Source: an uncultured Chlorobiaceae bacterium (GTDB taxonomy: Bacteria > Bacteroidota > Chlorobiia > Chlorobiales > Chlorobiaceae). From it: DNA of 9,218 bases. A program made the position numbers and the translations under genes. Below the pieces are notes generated by a model. It saw only the letters and a program-made list of their open reading frames with translations, made no database searches and had not been told where the DNA came from. Position 1 is the first letter of the stretch; each line of letters starts with the position of its first letter. Where the stretch lies: NCBI GenBank assembly GCA_903838095.1, contig CAILXE010000470.1, forward strand, positions 1 through 9,218. Direction: 5' to 3'. Below, piece after piece: positions 1 through 7,221 of the stretch.

Positions 1-488
1 AGAATGGATGTAAGCGGTGAAAGGTACTCTTTGATCGTGGTGACAATAACCCTTTTCAGGCGCGAAACAGTTTGAACTGCCTTTATTTTTTCATAGAACG
101 GGGATAAAACGATAACTGTTTCTGCACCGCATTCATTAAGGGCATGCTCGAATTCGAGAACGGTATAGAGTGGATTCATGGGCACCGCAATAGCACCGGC
201 TTTCCAGATGCCCAGCTCGCTGATGATCATTTGTGGTGAATTGGGCATGATCAGGGCTACCCGGTCGCCCAATCCAAGACCAAGAGAGAGAAGTGCAGCG
301 GCAAGTGCATCGCTTTGCTGTTCCAGCTCCCGGTATGAGAGTGACGCCCCTTTGAAGAACATTGCGGAATGTTGCGGCTGCTCCGCTGCACTTTTTCGGA
401 CTACATCAACCAGCGTCTCTTTCGGATAGGGATGAAGGGTGTGAGGAACTCCCTTGTCGTAGTGCTTAATCCAGGGCTTGGCTCTCAT
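1..488 (-). CDS. Long-chain fatty acid--CoA ligase (AMP-forming), N-terminal part, cut by the window edge
   Basis: The visible part is 162 codons from an ATG at 488, with no stop before the left edge. Members of the AMP-binding (ANL) superfamily activate a carboxylic acid as acyl-AMP and then as acyl-CoA. The N-terminal subdomain is recognisable: LSYRELEQQSDALAAAL (residues 50-66), GDRVALIMPNSPQ (74-86), and WKAGAIAVPMNPLYT (95-109). The last is the usual 'LKAGA.VVPVNPLYT' stretch of FadD-type long-chain ligases. The ATP-binding P-loop and C-terminal lid would lie outside the window, so substrate class rests on N-terminal similarity alone. The start is 18 bp after the bioA stop with no clear ribosome binding site, so it is probably the next gene of the biotin operon. 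Whether it serves biotin synthesis or is a read-through passenger cannot be told here. Confidence 0.85.
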   Translation of the reverse strand, partial: MRAKPWIKHYDKGVPHTLHPYPKETLVDVVRKSAAEQPQHSAMFFKGASLSYRELEQQSDALAAALLSLGLGLGDRVALIMPNSPQMIISELGIWKAGAIAVPMNPLYTVLEFEHALNECGAETVIVLSPFYEKIKAVQTVSRLKRVIVTTIKEYLSPLTSI

Positions 489-506
489 GGTGTTTTCTGT
501 AAAAAT

Positions 507-1793
507 TTACCTTATGGATTGCACAACATCGCAAACCGCAGTGGTTAATATAGAAAGTTCTTCATTGGAAATAATATAGGGCGGCATAAGATAGACCAGC
601 CGTCCAAAGGGGCGAACCCAGACTCCTTTATCAACAAATTGTCTCTGAATGATCTCCATCGTCACCGGATTCTGGAGTTCCACAACGCCAATCGCGCCAA
701 GCACACGCACATCCGCAACATGGCTGAAGGAGCGGCAGGGCTCCAGCCCCTTTCGAAGTTGCGCTTCAAGACGAAATACCGAGGCCTGCCAGTCATAGCT
801 TTCAAGAAGACGAATGCTGGCTGAGGCAACCGCACAGGCAAGCGGGTTTGCCATAAAAGTCGGTCCGTGCATAAAGAGACCGGGGGTTCCTGAACAGATC
901 GTTTCGGCAACTCTCTCTGTTGTCAGTGTTGCGGCAAGGGTCATGTAACCAGCAGTCAACGCTTTGCCGACACAGAGAATATCAGGCACAACACCGGCAT
1001 GTTCCAAAGCAAACATTTTTCCGGTACGCCCGAAACCGGTAGCAATTTCGTCGAAAATCAAGAGCACGCCAAAGCTGTCGCACAGCTCCCGTAACCGGCT
1101 GAGATAGGAAGGGGCGTAAAAGCGCATTCCACCCGCGCCCTGCACGACCGGCTCGATAATCACTGCGGCAATGGTGGAGTGATGCCGTTCGAGATGCCTG
1201 TACATATCAGCCATATCATCGTCGGTGCAGGGCTCATCAAACCGGCATGAAGGAGCTTCTGCAAAATATTGCTGCTGAATGGTTCCTTTGAAAAGGGAGT
1301 GCATACCCGTTACAGGATCACAGACTGACATAGCCGCAAAAGTGTCGCCATGATAGCCGGAATGAACCGTCAGCATCTTGTTTTTTGAGGATTTGCCGAG
1401 AGCTGCCCAGTACTGAATCGCCATTTTTATGGCAACTTCAACAGCAACAGAACCTGAATCGCTGAAAAAAATCTTCTGCAAAAGATCAGGGGTCAGGGCA
1501 ACCAACTGCCGTGCAAGTGTGGTGGCTGGCTCATGGGTAAGGCCCCCGAACATGACATGGCTCATCTTCTCAAGCTGAGAGACCACTGCCGCATTGAGCA
1601 CCGGATGATTGTAACCGTGAATGGCTGCCCACCAGGATGACATGCCATCAACCAGTCTACGACCATCTTCAAGCTGAAGAAAAACGCCGTCAGCCCGCAC
1701 CACGGGATAAACCGACAATGGATTGGTCAACGAAGTATAGGGATGCCAGACGTGCTGGCGGTCAAAATCGAGGTCAATAGTTTTGGCCGACAT
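507..1793 (-). CDS. bioA: Adenosylmethionine--8-amino-7-oxononanoate aminotransferase (DAPA synthase)
   Basis: PLP-dependent class III aminotransferase that converts KAPA to 7,8-diaminopelargonate (DAPA), normally with S-adenosylmethionine as amino donor. It is 428 residues, the usual family length. Residues expected of BioA are present: Tyr19 in WHPYTS, the Trp54-Trp55 pair in MSSWWA, Tyr147 in SGYHGD, Asp248 in the PLP-contacting [11 protein letters not shown] (248-258), the Schiff-base Lys277 in [13 protein letters not shown] (309-313), and Arg394 in WVRPFG. The Trp pair and active-site tyrosines separate it from generic ornithine/GABA-type aminotransferases. It starts 14 bp after the bioD stop with no obvious Shine-Dalgarno, so translation may depend on coupling to bioD. 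It ends 18 bp before the acyl-CoA ligase. Nothing looks truncated. Confidence 0.96.
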   Translation of the reverse strand: MSAKTIDLDFDRQHVWHPYTSLTNPLSVYPVVRADGVFLQLEDGRRLVDGMSSWWAAIHGYNHPVLNAAVVSQLEKMSHVMFGGLTHEPATTLARQLVALTPDLLQKIFFSDSGSVAVEVAIKMAIQYWAALGKSSKNKMLTVHSGYHGDTFAAMSVCDPVTGMHSLFKGTIQQQYFAEAPSCRFDEPCTDDDMADMYRHLERHHSTIAAVIIEPVVQGAGGMRFYAPSYLSRLRELCDSFGVLLIFDEIATGFGRTGKMFALEHAGVVPDILCVGKALTAGYMTLAATLTTERVAETICSGTPGLFMHGPTFMANPLACAVASASIRLLESYDWQASVFRLEAQLRKGLEPCRSFSHVADVRVLGAIGVVELQNPVTMEIIQRQFVDKGVWVRPFGRLVYLMPPYIISNEELSILTTAVCDVVQSIR

Positions 1794-1807
1794 AAACCGT
1801 ACTATGA

Positions 1808-2482
1808 TTATAATGAAAGGCGTGAAACAGCGTCAGCGTCAAGTTTTCCATCACACAGGTCAATCACCGGCGCTGAATATCCCGATTTATTCAGATAGTG
1901 CTTGATCACCTCACGAGTATCATCAGCCAGGATCTTGTCAACTTCCTGAAATGAGTTGTAGACAACTGCCCGGACAGATATTCCCCGTTTCACGCAAGCC
2001 TCAAGGGAGAGCAGTGTCTGGTTGATGCTGCCAAGACGCGGACTGGTCACCAGAACAAGTCCATATCCTGTCCCTCGCACATAGTCTGCAAACAGCAGAT
2101 CCGGGCCAAGTGGCACCAGTAATCCGCCAACTCCCTCCAGAAGAACAAGTTCATAGCGCTTCTGAAGAAAAAGAGTTGCCCGCCGGATGTGCATCAGATC
2201 AACTTCTGCGCCTTCAAGCCGGGCTGAAAGATGTGGTGAAGCCGGAAAACGAAAGAGGTAAGGGCAGGTCAGCCCTTCATGGTCAGCCTCCTGCAATCCG
2301 ATACCCATCAGCCGGCGATGTTCAAGAATATCCTCCGCAACTCCTTCGCAACCAGTCTGGACAATTTTCTGGGTAATAACGTTTTTCCCTTGCTGGAGCA
2401 GGACCCTGGCAAGCATACCGGTCACAAAAGTTTTTCCTATGCCGGTATCAATACCGGAAATAACAAGAACTGTTCCTTTCAT
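1808..2482 (-). CDS. bioD: ATP-dependent dethiobiotin synthetase
   Basis: Closes the ureido ring of dethiobiotin from DAPA, CO2 and ATP. The frame is open up to 2599, but I place the start at the ATG at 2482. The P-loop then falls at residues 10-18 (GIDTGIGKT), as in the family, and the ATG overlaps the bioC stop as ATGA, a classic coupling arrangement. The protein is 224 residues, near E. coli BioD in size. Other family marks are Lys39 in QKIVQTG (the substrate-carbamate lysine region), PASPHLSA (80-87), [11 protein letters not shown] (114-124; the E. coli EGAGG segment), and [10 protein letters not shown] (149-158). A weak AAGAG lies about 4 nt before the start. The 39 codons upstream of this ATG simply read through the end of bioC in another frame and are not part of the protein. 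Confidence 0.95.
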   Translation of the reverse strand: MKGTVLVISGIDTGIGKTFVTGMLARVLLQQGKNVITQKIVQTGCEGVAEDILEHRRLMGIGLQEADHEGLTCPYLFRFPASPHLSARLEGAEVDLMHIRRATLFLQKRYELVLLEGVGGLLVPLGPDLLFADYVRGTGYGLVLVTSPRLGSINQTLLSLEACVKRGISVRAVVYNSFQEVDKILADDTREVIKHYLNKSGYSAPVIDLCDGKLDADAVSRLSL

Positions 2483-3267
2483 GAGACTCTTTTTTTCATA
2501 CAGCAGTATACTGGATGATAGGTAAGAAAAACGCCATTTCCGCAAGAATAGAGCAGGCGATACTGGTCGATAAAGTGCAGGTATCGGCTTTTTGTCCATG
2601 AACGGCGCCGAATGCCGTTGACACCAGTCTGCCGTATATGGTGCAAAACCGCTTCAGGAGAGCTGAATTCATGTTGTTGCACCTGCTGGTTACTTTCGGT
2701 CAGTTCAAAATATTTTCCGGCAAGAAGTTCAAGTTCTTCGAGGGTATGATACCTGAGGCCGGTTCCCTCAATGGATGAAATTTCACACATGTTTGAGGTG
2801 CTGAAGGTACTGAAGGCCAGCATTCCTCCGGGCTTGAGATGCGCAGCCATGGTTTTGAAAAATCCGTCGAGATCATCAAGCCATTGCAGGGTTGCATTCG
2901 AAACCACCAGATCAAGGTCGGAGGGCAGCTCATCGATGTGCTCAATATCACCAGCAAGAAAACGAAATTCCTCAACCGGAAAGTGCTCAAGAACTTCACT
3001 GAGGCAATGATGACTCTCTTCGACAAGATCATTGGCAAAGTAGGTATGCACGGCACAGCGGTTCAGCAATTCAGTCATGAACATCCCTGAACCCGCCCCC
3101 ACTTCAAGAACACGATCAAAGGAGCGGCCCTGCTCTGAACGGCAGATCATCTCTGCCAGTTCTCTGGCCATTGATCGCTGCACCACAGCATGGCTGCCGT
3201 AACTTTTGAGCGAATGACAGAACCTTTCGCGGACAAGTTGTTTGTCGATGCTTACGTACTGATACAA
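2479..3267 (-). CDS. bioC: Malonyl-ACP O-methyltransferase, TTG start
   Basis: SAM-dependent methyltransferase that esterifies the free carboxyl of malonyl-ACP, disguising it as a fatty-acid primer so FabF-type elongation can make pimeloyl-ACP methyl ester. I choose a TTG start at 3267 (262 residues). A perfect AGGAGG at 3275-3280 sits 7 nt before it, and the protein then begins just ahead of the conserved VRERFCHSLKSYGSHAVVQ segment; an ATG at 3351 would add 28 codons that merely overlie bioG. Motifs counted from the TTG: SAM-binding VLEVGAGSG (53-61), SNATLQWL (123-130), LKPGG (144-148), a BioC-like RQTGVNGIRRR (212-222), and C-terminal FLTYHPVYC (247-255), which matches the family's 'LTYH' segment. 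It overlaps bioG by 16 bp upstream and bioD by 4 bp downstream. Confidence 0.93.
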   Translation of the reverse strand: MYQYVSIDKQLVRERFCHSLKSYGSHAVVQRSMARELAEMICRSEQGRSFDRVLEVGAGSGMFMTELLNRCAVHTYFANDLVEESHHCLSEVLEHFPVEEFRFLAGDIEHIDELPSDLDLVVSNATLQWLDDLDGFFKTMAAHLKPGGMLAFSTFSTSNMCEISSIEGTGLRYHTLEELELLAGKYFELTESNQQVQQHEFSSPEAVLHHIRQTGVNGIRRRSWTKSRYLHFIDQYRLLYSCGNGVFLTYHPVYCCMKKRVS

Positions 3268-3941
3268 GCCACCACCTCCTGTAGATTCCTGAAATGGAGA
3301 AAAGGAAAATGCGGCATATCGGAAATGACCGTCCGGGATGTTCCAGCCCATGCGTTGTACTGCTGTTGTGCCGAAAAGACAAGATCCTTGCCACCTATAA
3401 TGGCATGATCATAATTCCATGCCGCCTTTGTGGCCCCGGAAACCTGGAAATGCTCTTTCAAAAAGGCCAGTTCCTCTTTCTGATCTTCAACGGCGCGATC
3501 GGGCGCCATGGCAGAAAAAAGGGAGAGCGCTTCGGTGCTGCCGCACATCCGGCGGTTGAAGCGCTGGCGATTCTCTTCGGAAAAGGTGGCGAGAGTCGCC
3601 TCAAAGAGATCTGGCCTGATCCCCTTTTCCGCATTGACTGGATAAAGCGTCCCGTTGAGAGCAATTGCCCGCGTTATTGGCGGAAGCTCTGTATGCTGCG
3701 CCACCCATACTCCGAATGACCATGCGACAATTGTTATCTGCTTATATTGGTATAACTCATCCTGAACCACTTTTTCAAGCTCCAGTGAGCGGTAATCGTG
3801 GCAGACAAGAACATCCCGTGTCAACTCTTCCGAAAGTGTCTGACCAAGAAGATGAGTACCGATGCCCTCATCCATACCCCAGCCGTTGAAAAAAAGCAGG
3901 AGTTCTTCAGCTCCCTCTTTTCTGAGCCATGCTGTCTTCAT
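3252..3941 (-). CDS. bioG: Pimeloyl-[ACP] methyl ester esterase, BioG type
   Basis: Alpha/beta-hydrolase of the BioG (DUF452) family, which removes the methyl group from pimeloyl-ACP methyl ester and so ends chain elongation; it stands in for E. coli BioH. From the ATG at 3941 it is 229 residues. Visible signatures are the BioG hallmark LLLFFNGWGMDE (14-25), the nucleophile elbow IVAWSFGVWVAQ with Ser75 (71-82), ALNGTLYPV (94-102), IGGKDLVF with candidate Asp186, and the candidate catalytic His211 in MPHFPFLHF. The elbow reads AWSFG, so the first glycine of a strict GxSxG is alanine. An ATG at 3980 in the same frame would overlap bioF by 32 bp; the ATG at 3941 has GGAGG at 3953-3957 and lies 7 bp after bioF. 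Its position next to bioC supports the role. Confidence 0.9.
   Translation of the reverse strand: MKTAWLRKEGAEELLLFFNGWGMDEGIGTHLLGQTLSEELTRDVLVCHDYRSLELEKVVQDELYQYKQITIVAWSFGVWVAQHTELPPITRAIALNGTLYPVNAEKGIRPDLFEATLATFSEENRQRFNRRMCGSTEALSLFSAMAPDRAVEDQKEELAFLKEHFQVSGATKAAWNYDHAIIGGKDLVFSAQQQYNAWAGTSRTVISDMPHFPFLHFRNLQEVVACIST
3275..3280 (-). promoter_or_regulatory. Ribosome binding site of bioC, inside bioG
   Basis: The minus strand reads AGGAGG, followed by 7 nt and a TTG. It is the only full consensus Shine-Dalgarno in front of any gene in the window. It lies within the last codons of bioG, upstream of the bioG stop at 3252-3254. It fixes the bioC start at 3267 and suggests bioC translation is coupled to bioG. 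Confidence 0.85.
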
Positions 3942-3948
3942 GATCTCT

Positions 3949-5106
3949 TTAGCCTCCAATAATTTCTGGTATCCGTGCAATATCCTCCCATTGCAGGATT
4001 GAGCGAAGTGAAATACGGATACGAGCGCTCTTTTCTGGTACAGTCGGCGGACGGACAGGCATGCAGAGAAATCCTTCTCTTCTCAGTTTGGCGGCCATGG
4101 CCACGGCAAGATCGTTGCCACCCGTGATAACCGGAACAATATGGCTATCACCGGGCACGTCAAAACCACGCTCAATCAGCTCGTGACGCAGTCTTGCCGC
4201 AAGCAGCAGAAGCTCCCGCCGCTCATGCTGCATGAGGCTCTGCCGGGCAAGCGTCAGCAAACTCCAGCCGAGAATAACCGGTGGCAAAGCGGTGGTAAAA
4301 ATAACTGAGCGCATAGTATTGAGCAGATACTCCCTGACAAGTGAGTTCATCACGGCATAAGCGCCGGTTGAGGCGAGTGCCTTGCCGAATGTCCCCGTGA
4401 TGATATCAATCTGCTGGACCATCCCGGCTGTTTCACAGAGACCGAGACCGTGCTCTCCAAAGATGCCAACTGCGTGCGCTTCATCAATAATCAGAAACGC
4501 TTCGTATTTCTCTTTCAGGGCAACAAGACGCTCAAGATCGGCAAGATCACCGTCCATGCTGAACACCGATTCAGTTACAATAAATATCTGGCGGTAACGA
4601 CCTGCCGCTCCGGCAAGCAGCTCTTCAAGATGATCGTAATCACGGTGCCTGAAACGCTGGTACGGAGCTTCGGTTATCTTCATGCCGTCAATAATACTGG
4701 CATGGTTCAGCCGATCGCTGAGTATAAGATCATGACGACTGCTGAGTGCGGGAAGCATCCCTATGTTTGCATGATAGCCACTGTTGAAAACGAGCGCAGC
4801 TTCACGGTGATAGAGTGCTGCAAGAGCTTGTTCCAATTGATCGTAGAGTGGATGATTCCCGGTCAGAAGACGGGAAGAGGAACTGGTCATGGCGTGGCCG
4901 GTCTCACTGAACGCCTGAGTATACCCGGCAAGCAGAGGTTCGTCGTCCCCAATGCCGAGGTAGTCATTCGAGGAGAGGTTCAGGAGGCGCTCTCCGTTGA
5001 CAACAATATGCTTGCCGTTTCGTGCGCTGATATCCGGCAGTACCCGGTATCGGTCAAGAGCGCGAAGTTCATCAAGCTCCTGCCTGATCCGTTCATGAAA
5101 CTGCAT
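3949..5106 (-). CDS. bioF: 8-amino-7-oxononanoate synthase (KAPA synthase)
   Basis: PLP enzyme of the alpha-oxoamine synthase family that condenses a pimeloyl thioester with L-alanine to give KAPA, CO2 and free carrier. I start it at the ATG at 5106 (385 residues): GAGGG at 5115-5119 is 8 nt upstream, whereas the in-frame GTG at 5115 would have no room for a ribosome binding site. Motifs: NLSSNDYLG (43-51), SSRLLTGNHPLY (78-89; the glycine-rich substrate loop), VFNSGYHANIG (106-116), LNHASIIDG with the PLP-stacking His135, TESVFSMDGD (178-187), DEAHAVGIFG with Asp208, the PLP lysine Lys242 in GTFGKALASTGAY, and FTTALPP (270-276). The alternative, a glycine C-acetyltransferase, is disfavoured by the surrounding bio genes. 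It begins 11 bp after bioB. Confidence 0.95.
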   Translation of the reverse strand: MQFHERIRQELDELRALDRYRVLPDISARNGKHIVVNGERLLNLSSNDYLGIGDDEPLLAGYTQAFSETGHAMTSSSSRLLTGNHPLYDQLEQALAALYHREAALVFNSGYHANIGMLPALSSRHDLILSDRLNHASIIDGMKITEAPYQRFRHRDYDHLEELLAGAAGRYRQIFIVTESVFSMDGDLADLERLVALKEKYEAFLIIDEAHAVGIFGEHGLGLCETAGMVQQIDIITGTFGKALASTGAYAVMNSLVREYLLNTMRSVIFTTALPPVILGWSLLTLARQSLMQHERRELLLLAARLRHELIERGFDVPGDSHIVPVITGGNDLAVAMAAKLRREGFLCMPVRPPTVPEKSARIRISLRSILQWEDIARIPEIIGG

Positions 5107-5117
5107 TGTCCCCACCC

Positions 5118-6122
5118 TCAGTTAAAACTGGCGATCTGGCCGGCAAAGCGTCGGTCATCGGCCACTTCCCTTCCCCGAGTGGTCAGATAACCGCCGGTCA
5201 GATAGCCGTTGGCACCGGAGAGCATCAGAAGTCCCTGAAAATCTTTCATGATAGTTTCCCGGCCAGCGGCAAACTTGATGATTTTATCGGGATGAGCGAG
5301 GCGACAAATGGCGAAAGTTTTTACAATGTCTGCGACAGAAACCGGATCACTGCCTTCAAGTGGTGTGCCGTCAATCGGCACCAGAACATTGAGGGGTATG
5401 ACGGTAACATCAAGTTCCTGCAGGACAAAAATCATGGCAATCCGTTCCTGCATGCTTTCACCAACACCCATGATGCCGCCGCAGCAGACAGAGATGTTGT
5501 GTTTTCTCAGCAGCCTGATGGTCTCAATGCGCTCCTCAACGGTGTGTGTATCTGCAATCAGATCATGATAGCGGTCTGGAGCAACCTGAATGTTAATATT
5601 GTAATGGGCAATGCCATGGGCAGCCAGAGCTGCCGCCGGCTCTTCGCCCAGCATTCCGAGTGACGCACAAACATGCAGCTCCGGCAATTCCGCATGCAGC
5701 CGGTCTATCATGTCGAGCACCCGCTGAAACTCACTGTTTATCTTTTTATACCCGTAACCACTCGTGACAATGCCGAAATGAGAAACACCCTCTGCCAGAC
5801 AATGTCGGGCCTCTATCAGCACAGACTCCTCATTGACAAGATCATAGACCTCAATATTGGCATGGTTGTGCCGCGACTGGGCACAAAACCGGCAATTTTC
5901 GCCGCATACCCCGGACTTTGCATTCATGATTGAACAGGCATGAAGTGCTTCGGTTTTGTTGCCATAGCGATTTTTGACTTTGTTTGCCAGCGACGCAAGA
6001 TCGAGAGCAAGTTCGCCGGGCAGATCGGCAAGAAGAAGCGCTTCGGCGCGCGTTATTGGTTCTCCGGTTTCAAGCACACGATAAGCGGAGACAATCAGGG
6101 GATGGAGCGTTGTTGATTCCAT
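5118..6122 (-). CDS. bioB: Biotin synthase (radical SAM), variant lacking two classical [2Fe-2S] ligands
   Basis: Radical SAM enzyme that inserts sulfur into dethiobiotin, the last step of biotin synthesis; 334 residues. The radical SAM [4Fe-4S] motif CxxxCxxC is Cys73, Cys77 and Cys80 in [14 protein letters not shown]. Further marks are [15 protein letters not shown] (174-188), [11 protein letters not shown] (213-223), [13 protein letters not shown] (243-255) and [15 protein letters not shown] (301-315). By hand alignment to E. coli BioB, Cys128 and Cys188 correspond to Cys152 and Cys213, but Cys97 falls on Gly117 (SHFGIVTSG) and Arg260 on Lys283 (IIKFAAGRE). Extra cysteines sit at 63 and 214. 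This fits the Type II biotin synthases described from obligate anaerobes, which carry a different auxiliary cluster. The ATG at 6122 is 22 bp after the birA stop and has no clear Shine-Dalgarno. Confidence 0.96.
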   Translation of the reverse strand: MESTTLHPLIVSAYRVLETGEPITRAEALLLADLPGELALDLASLANKVKNRYGNKTEALHACSIMNAKSGVCGENCRFCAQSRHNHANIEVYDLVNEESVLIEARHCLAEGVSHFGIVTSGYGYKKINSEFQRVLDMIDRLHAELPELHVCASLGMLGEEPAAALAAHGIAHYNINIQVAPDRYHDLIADTHTVEERIETIRLLRKHNISVCCGGIMGVGESMQERIAMIFVLQELDVTVIPLNVLVPIDGTPLEGSDPVSVADIVKTFAICRLAHPDKIIKFAAGRETIMKDFQGLLMLSGANGYLTGGYLTTRGREVADDRRFAGQIASFN

Positions 6123-6144
6123 AACAAGTAAACATCAAAGTTTA

Positions 6145-7122
6145 TTATTTTCGAAGATGGGCTTCGCCCGATGAGACAAGAGTGGTCTGACCATCCACAC
6201 CCGCAAGTTTCAGCTCACCTCCACTGGCAATTCCGGTAACTGTTCCGGTCAGATTGCGGTGACGCTGATCAATGGAGACCTCTCTTGACTGAAGCAGTGA
6301 ATATTTCTCGAGATAAGGAAGGATAAAGGCGAGATCATCCTGAAGTAACCACTCATCATAGAGAGGCTCAAAAAAGTTGAGTACGGAAGCAAGAAGTTCC
6401 GGCCTCGAACAGCATTCTCCTCTCTCAAGAAACAGGGAGGTCGCGCGCTCTCTGAGTTCTGCCGGTATTTCGGACTGATTGACATTTATTCCGATTCCTG
6501 CAACCACAAAATGGGTCATTTCAGGTTCTGACTGCATTTCGCACAAGACACCGCACACCTTTTTTTCATTGACAAGAATGTCATTCGGCCACTTGATCAT
6601 CGCCACAAGTCCCGGAGAGATGGCGCACAGGGCGCGATGAATGGCAACGGCAAGAAGCAAGGTCATTTGTGGCACTCTGACTGACGGCACCTGTGGCCGC
6701 AGAATCAGGGAAAAATAGAGGTTGACCCCTGGAGGCGACACCCAGATGCGTCCCATTCTGCCACGTCCGCCGCTCTGGGAATCGGCAACAACAACACATC
6801 CTTCCGCAGCACCTTCTCCGGCAAGAGTTTTGGCCAGAAGATTGGTTGATGCTGTTACGGCATGATAGAAAATTTCGTTTCCAAAGCGCCGGGTTTTCAG
6901 AAATGGCCGTACCTCTGCATCAACAGGGCGTCCTGTCAAACCAGACAAATGATAGCCCCTTCCTGAAACCGCTTCAATCTGATAGCCTTCGGCCCGAAGC
7001 AGAGAGATATGTTTCCACACGGCGCTTCTGGTCATGCCAAATTCATGACAAAGCTCCTCGCCCGACAGAAAGTTGTGTTCTGAGGCAAGACGTTTCAGAA
7101 GGTGTGCGGTAACATCATTCAT
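6145..7122 (-). CDS. birA: Bifunctional biotin--[acetyl-CoA-carboxylase] ligase / biotin operon repressor
   Basis: Makes biotinyl-5'-AMP and transfers biotin to the carrier lysine of carboxylases; the group with an N-terminal DNA-binding domain also represses bio genes. From the ATG at 7122 it is 325 residues, close to E. coli BirA. The winged helix-turn-helix is visible at about 5-62, with FLSGEELCHEFGMTRSAVWK (18-37) holding the two helices and VSGRGYHLSG (52-61) the wing. The catalytic domain shows SGGRGRMGRIWVSP (117-130; the biotinyl-AMP loop), KWPNDILV (177-184), the lysine-containing KKVCGVLCE (187-195) and GIGINVN (209-215). The small C-terminal domain is about 275-325. An ATG at 7227 in frame would translate the operator and is rejected. 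It sits directly downstream of a BirA-box-like repeat, so autoregulation is likely. Confidence 0.94.
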   Translation of the reverse strand: MNDVTAHLLKRLASEHNFLSGEELCHEFGMTRSAVWKHISLLRAEGYQIEAVSGRGYHLSGLTGRPVDAEVRPFLKTRRFGNEIFYHAVTASTNLLAKTLAGEGAAEGCVVVADSQSGGRGRMGRIWVSPPGVNLYFSLILRPQVPSVRVPQMTLLLAVAIHRALCAISPGLVAMIKWPNDILVNEKKVCGVLCEMQSEPEMTHFVVAGIGINVNQSEIPAELRERATSLFLERGECCSRPELLASVLNFFEPLYDEWLLQDDLAFILPYLEKYSLLQSREVSIDQRHRNLTGTVTGIASGGELKLAGVDGQTTLVSSGEAHLRK

Positions 7123-7160
7123 AACCAGAGGAAGAGCAGCCGGAAAACAAACTGTTGAAA

Positions 7161-7192
7161 TTGTGAACCTGAATGTAGTTGAAGGTTTACAA
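7161..7192 (-). promoter_or_regulatory. BirA box (biotin operator) upstream of birA-bioBFGCDA
   Basis: On the plus strand TTGTGAACC (7161-7169) and GGTTTACAA (7184-7192) form an inverted repeat separated by 14 nt. The arms match at 8 of 9 positions; the single mismatch is G where a perfect repeat would have A. They closely resemble the known BirA operator halves TTGTAAACC and GGTTTACAA. E. coli bioO has 16 nt between its 9-bp halves, so spacing here is slightly shorter. It lies 39 bp upstream of a birA that has a DNA-binding domain, and overlaps a candidate promoter. Confidence 0.85.
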
Positions 7193-7200
7193 CTTTGCAA
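7172..7200 (-). promoter_or_regulatory. Candidate sigma70-type promoter for the birA-bio operon
   Basis: The minus strand shows TTGCAA (7195-7200) as a -35, a 17-nt spacer, and TACATT (7172-7177) as a -10; each matches consensus at 4 of 6 positions. The implied start is near 7165, giving a leader of about 42 nt before birA. The right operator half lies between the -35 and -10, and the left half covers the start point, so bound BirA would block RNA polymerase. The hexamers are weak alone; the overlap with the operator raises confidence. Confidence 0.55.
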
Positions 7201-7221
7201 CACATTTGCGATCAAAGCACA

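Noticed and set aside
178..429. Plus-strand open frame (83 codons) near the left end
   Set aside because: Antisense to the acyl-CoA ligase, whose N-terminal motifs are clear on the minus strand.
2442..2457. Perfect hairpin CCGGTAT-CA-ATACCGG near the 5' end of bioD
   Set aside because: It falls on codons for the conserved GIDTG of the Walker A loop, whose repeated Gly/Ile/Asp/Thr codons explain the symmetry. A translational role is possible but not supported.
2483..2599. 39-codon N-terminal extension of bioD
   Set aside because: It overlaps the bioC coding end, pushes the P-loop away from the N-terminus, and the ATGA overlap offers a better start at 2482.
4450..5190. Long plus-strand open frame (246 codons) opposite bioF
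   Set aside because: It lies antisense to a bioF with full motifs and intact active site. It shows no recognisable domain and is a shadow of bioF codon bias.
5106..5663. Plus-strand open frame (185 codons) opposite bioB
   Set aside because: Antisense to the conserved C-terminal half of BioB, with no recognisable protein features.
6159..6169. GGGC-TTC-GCCC hairpin in the last codons of birA, considered as a terminator between birA and bioB
   Set aside because: The stem is only 4 bp, no T-tract follows on the minus strand, and the birA-bioB gap is 22 bp with no new promoter evident.
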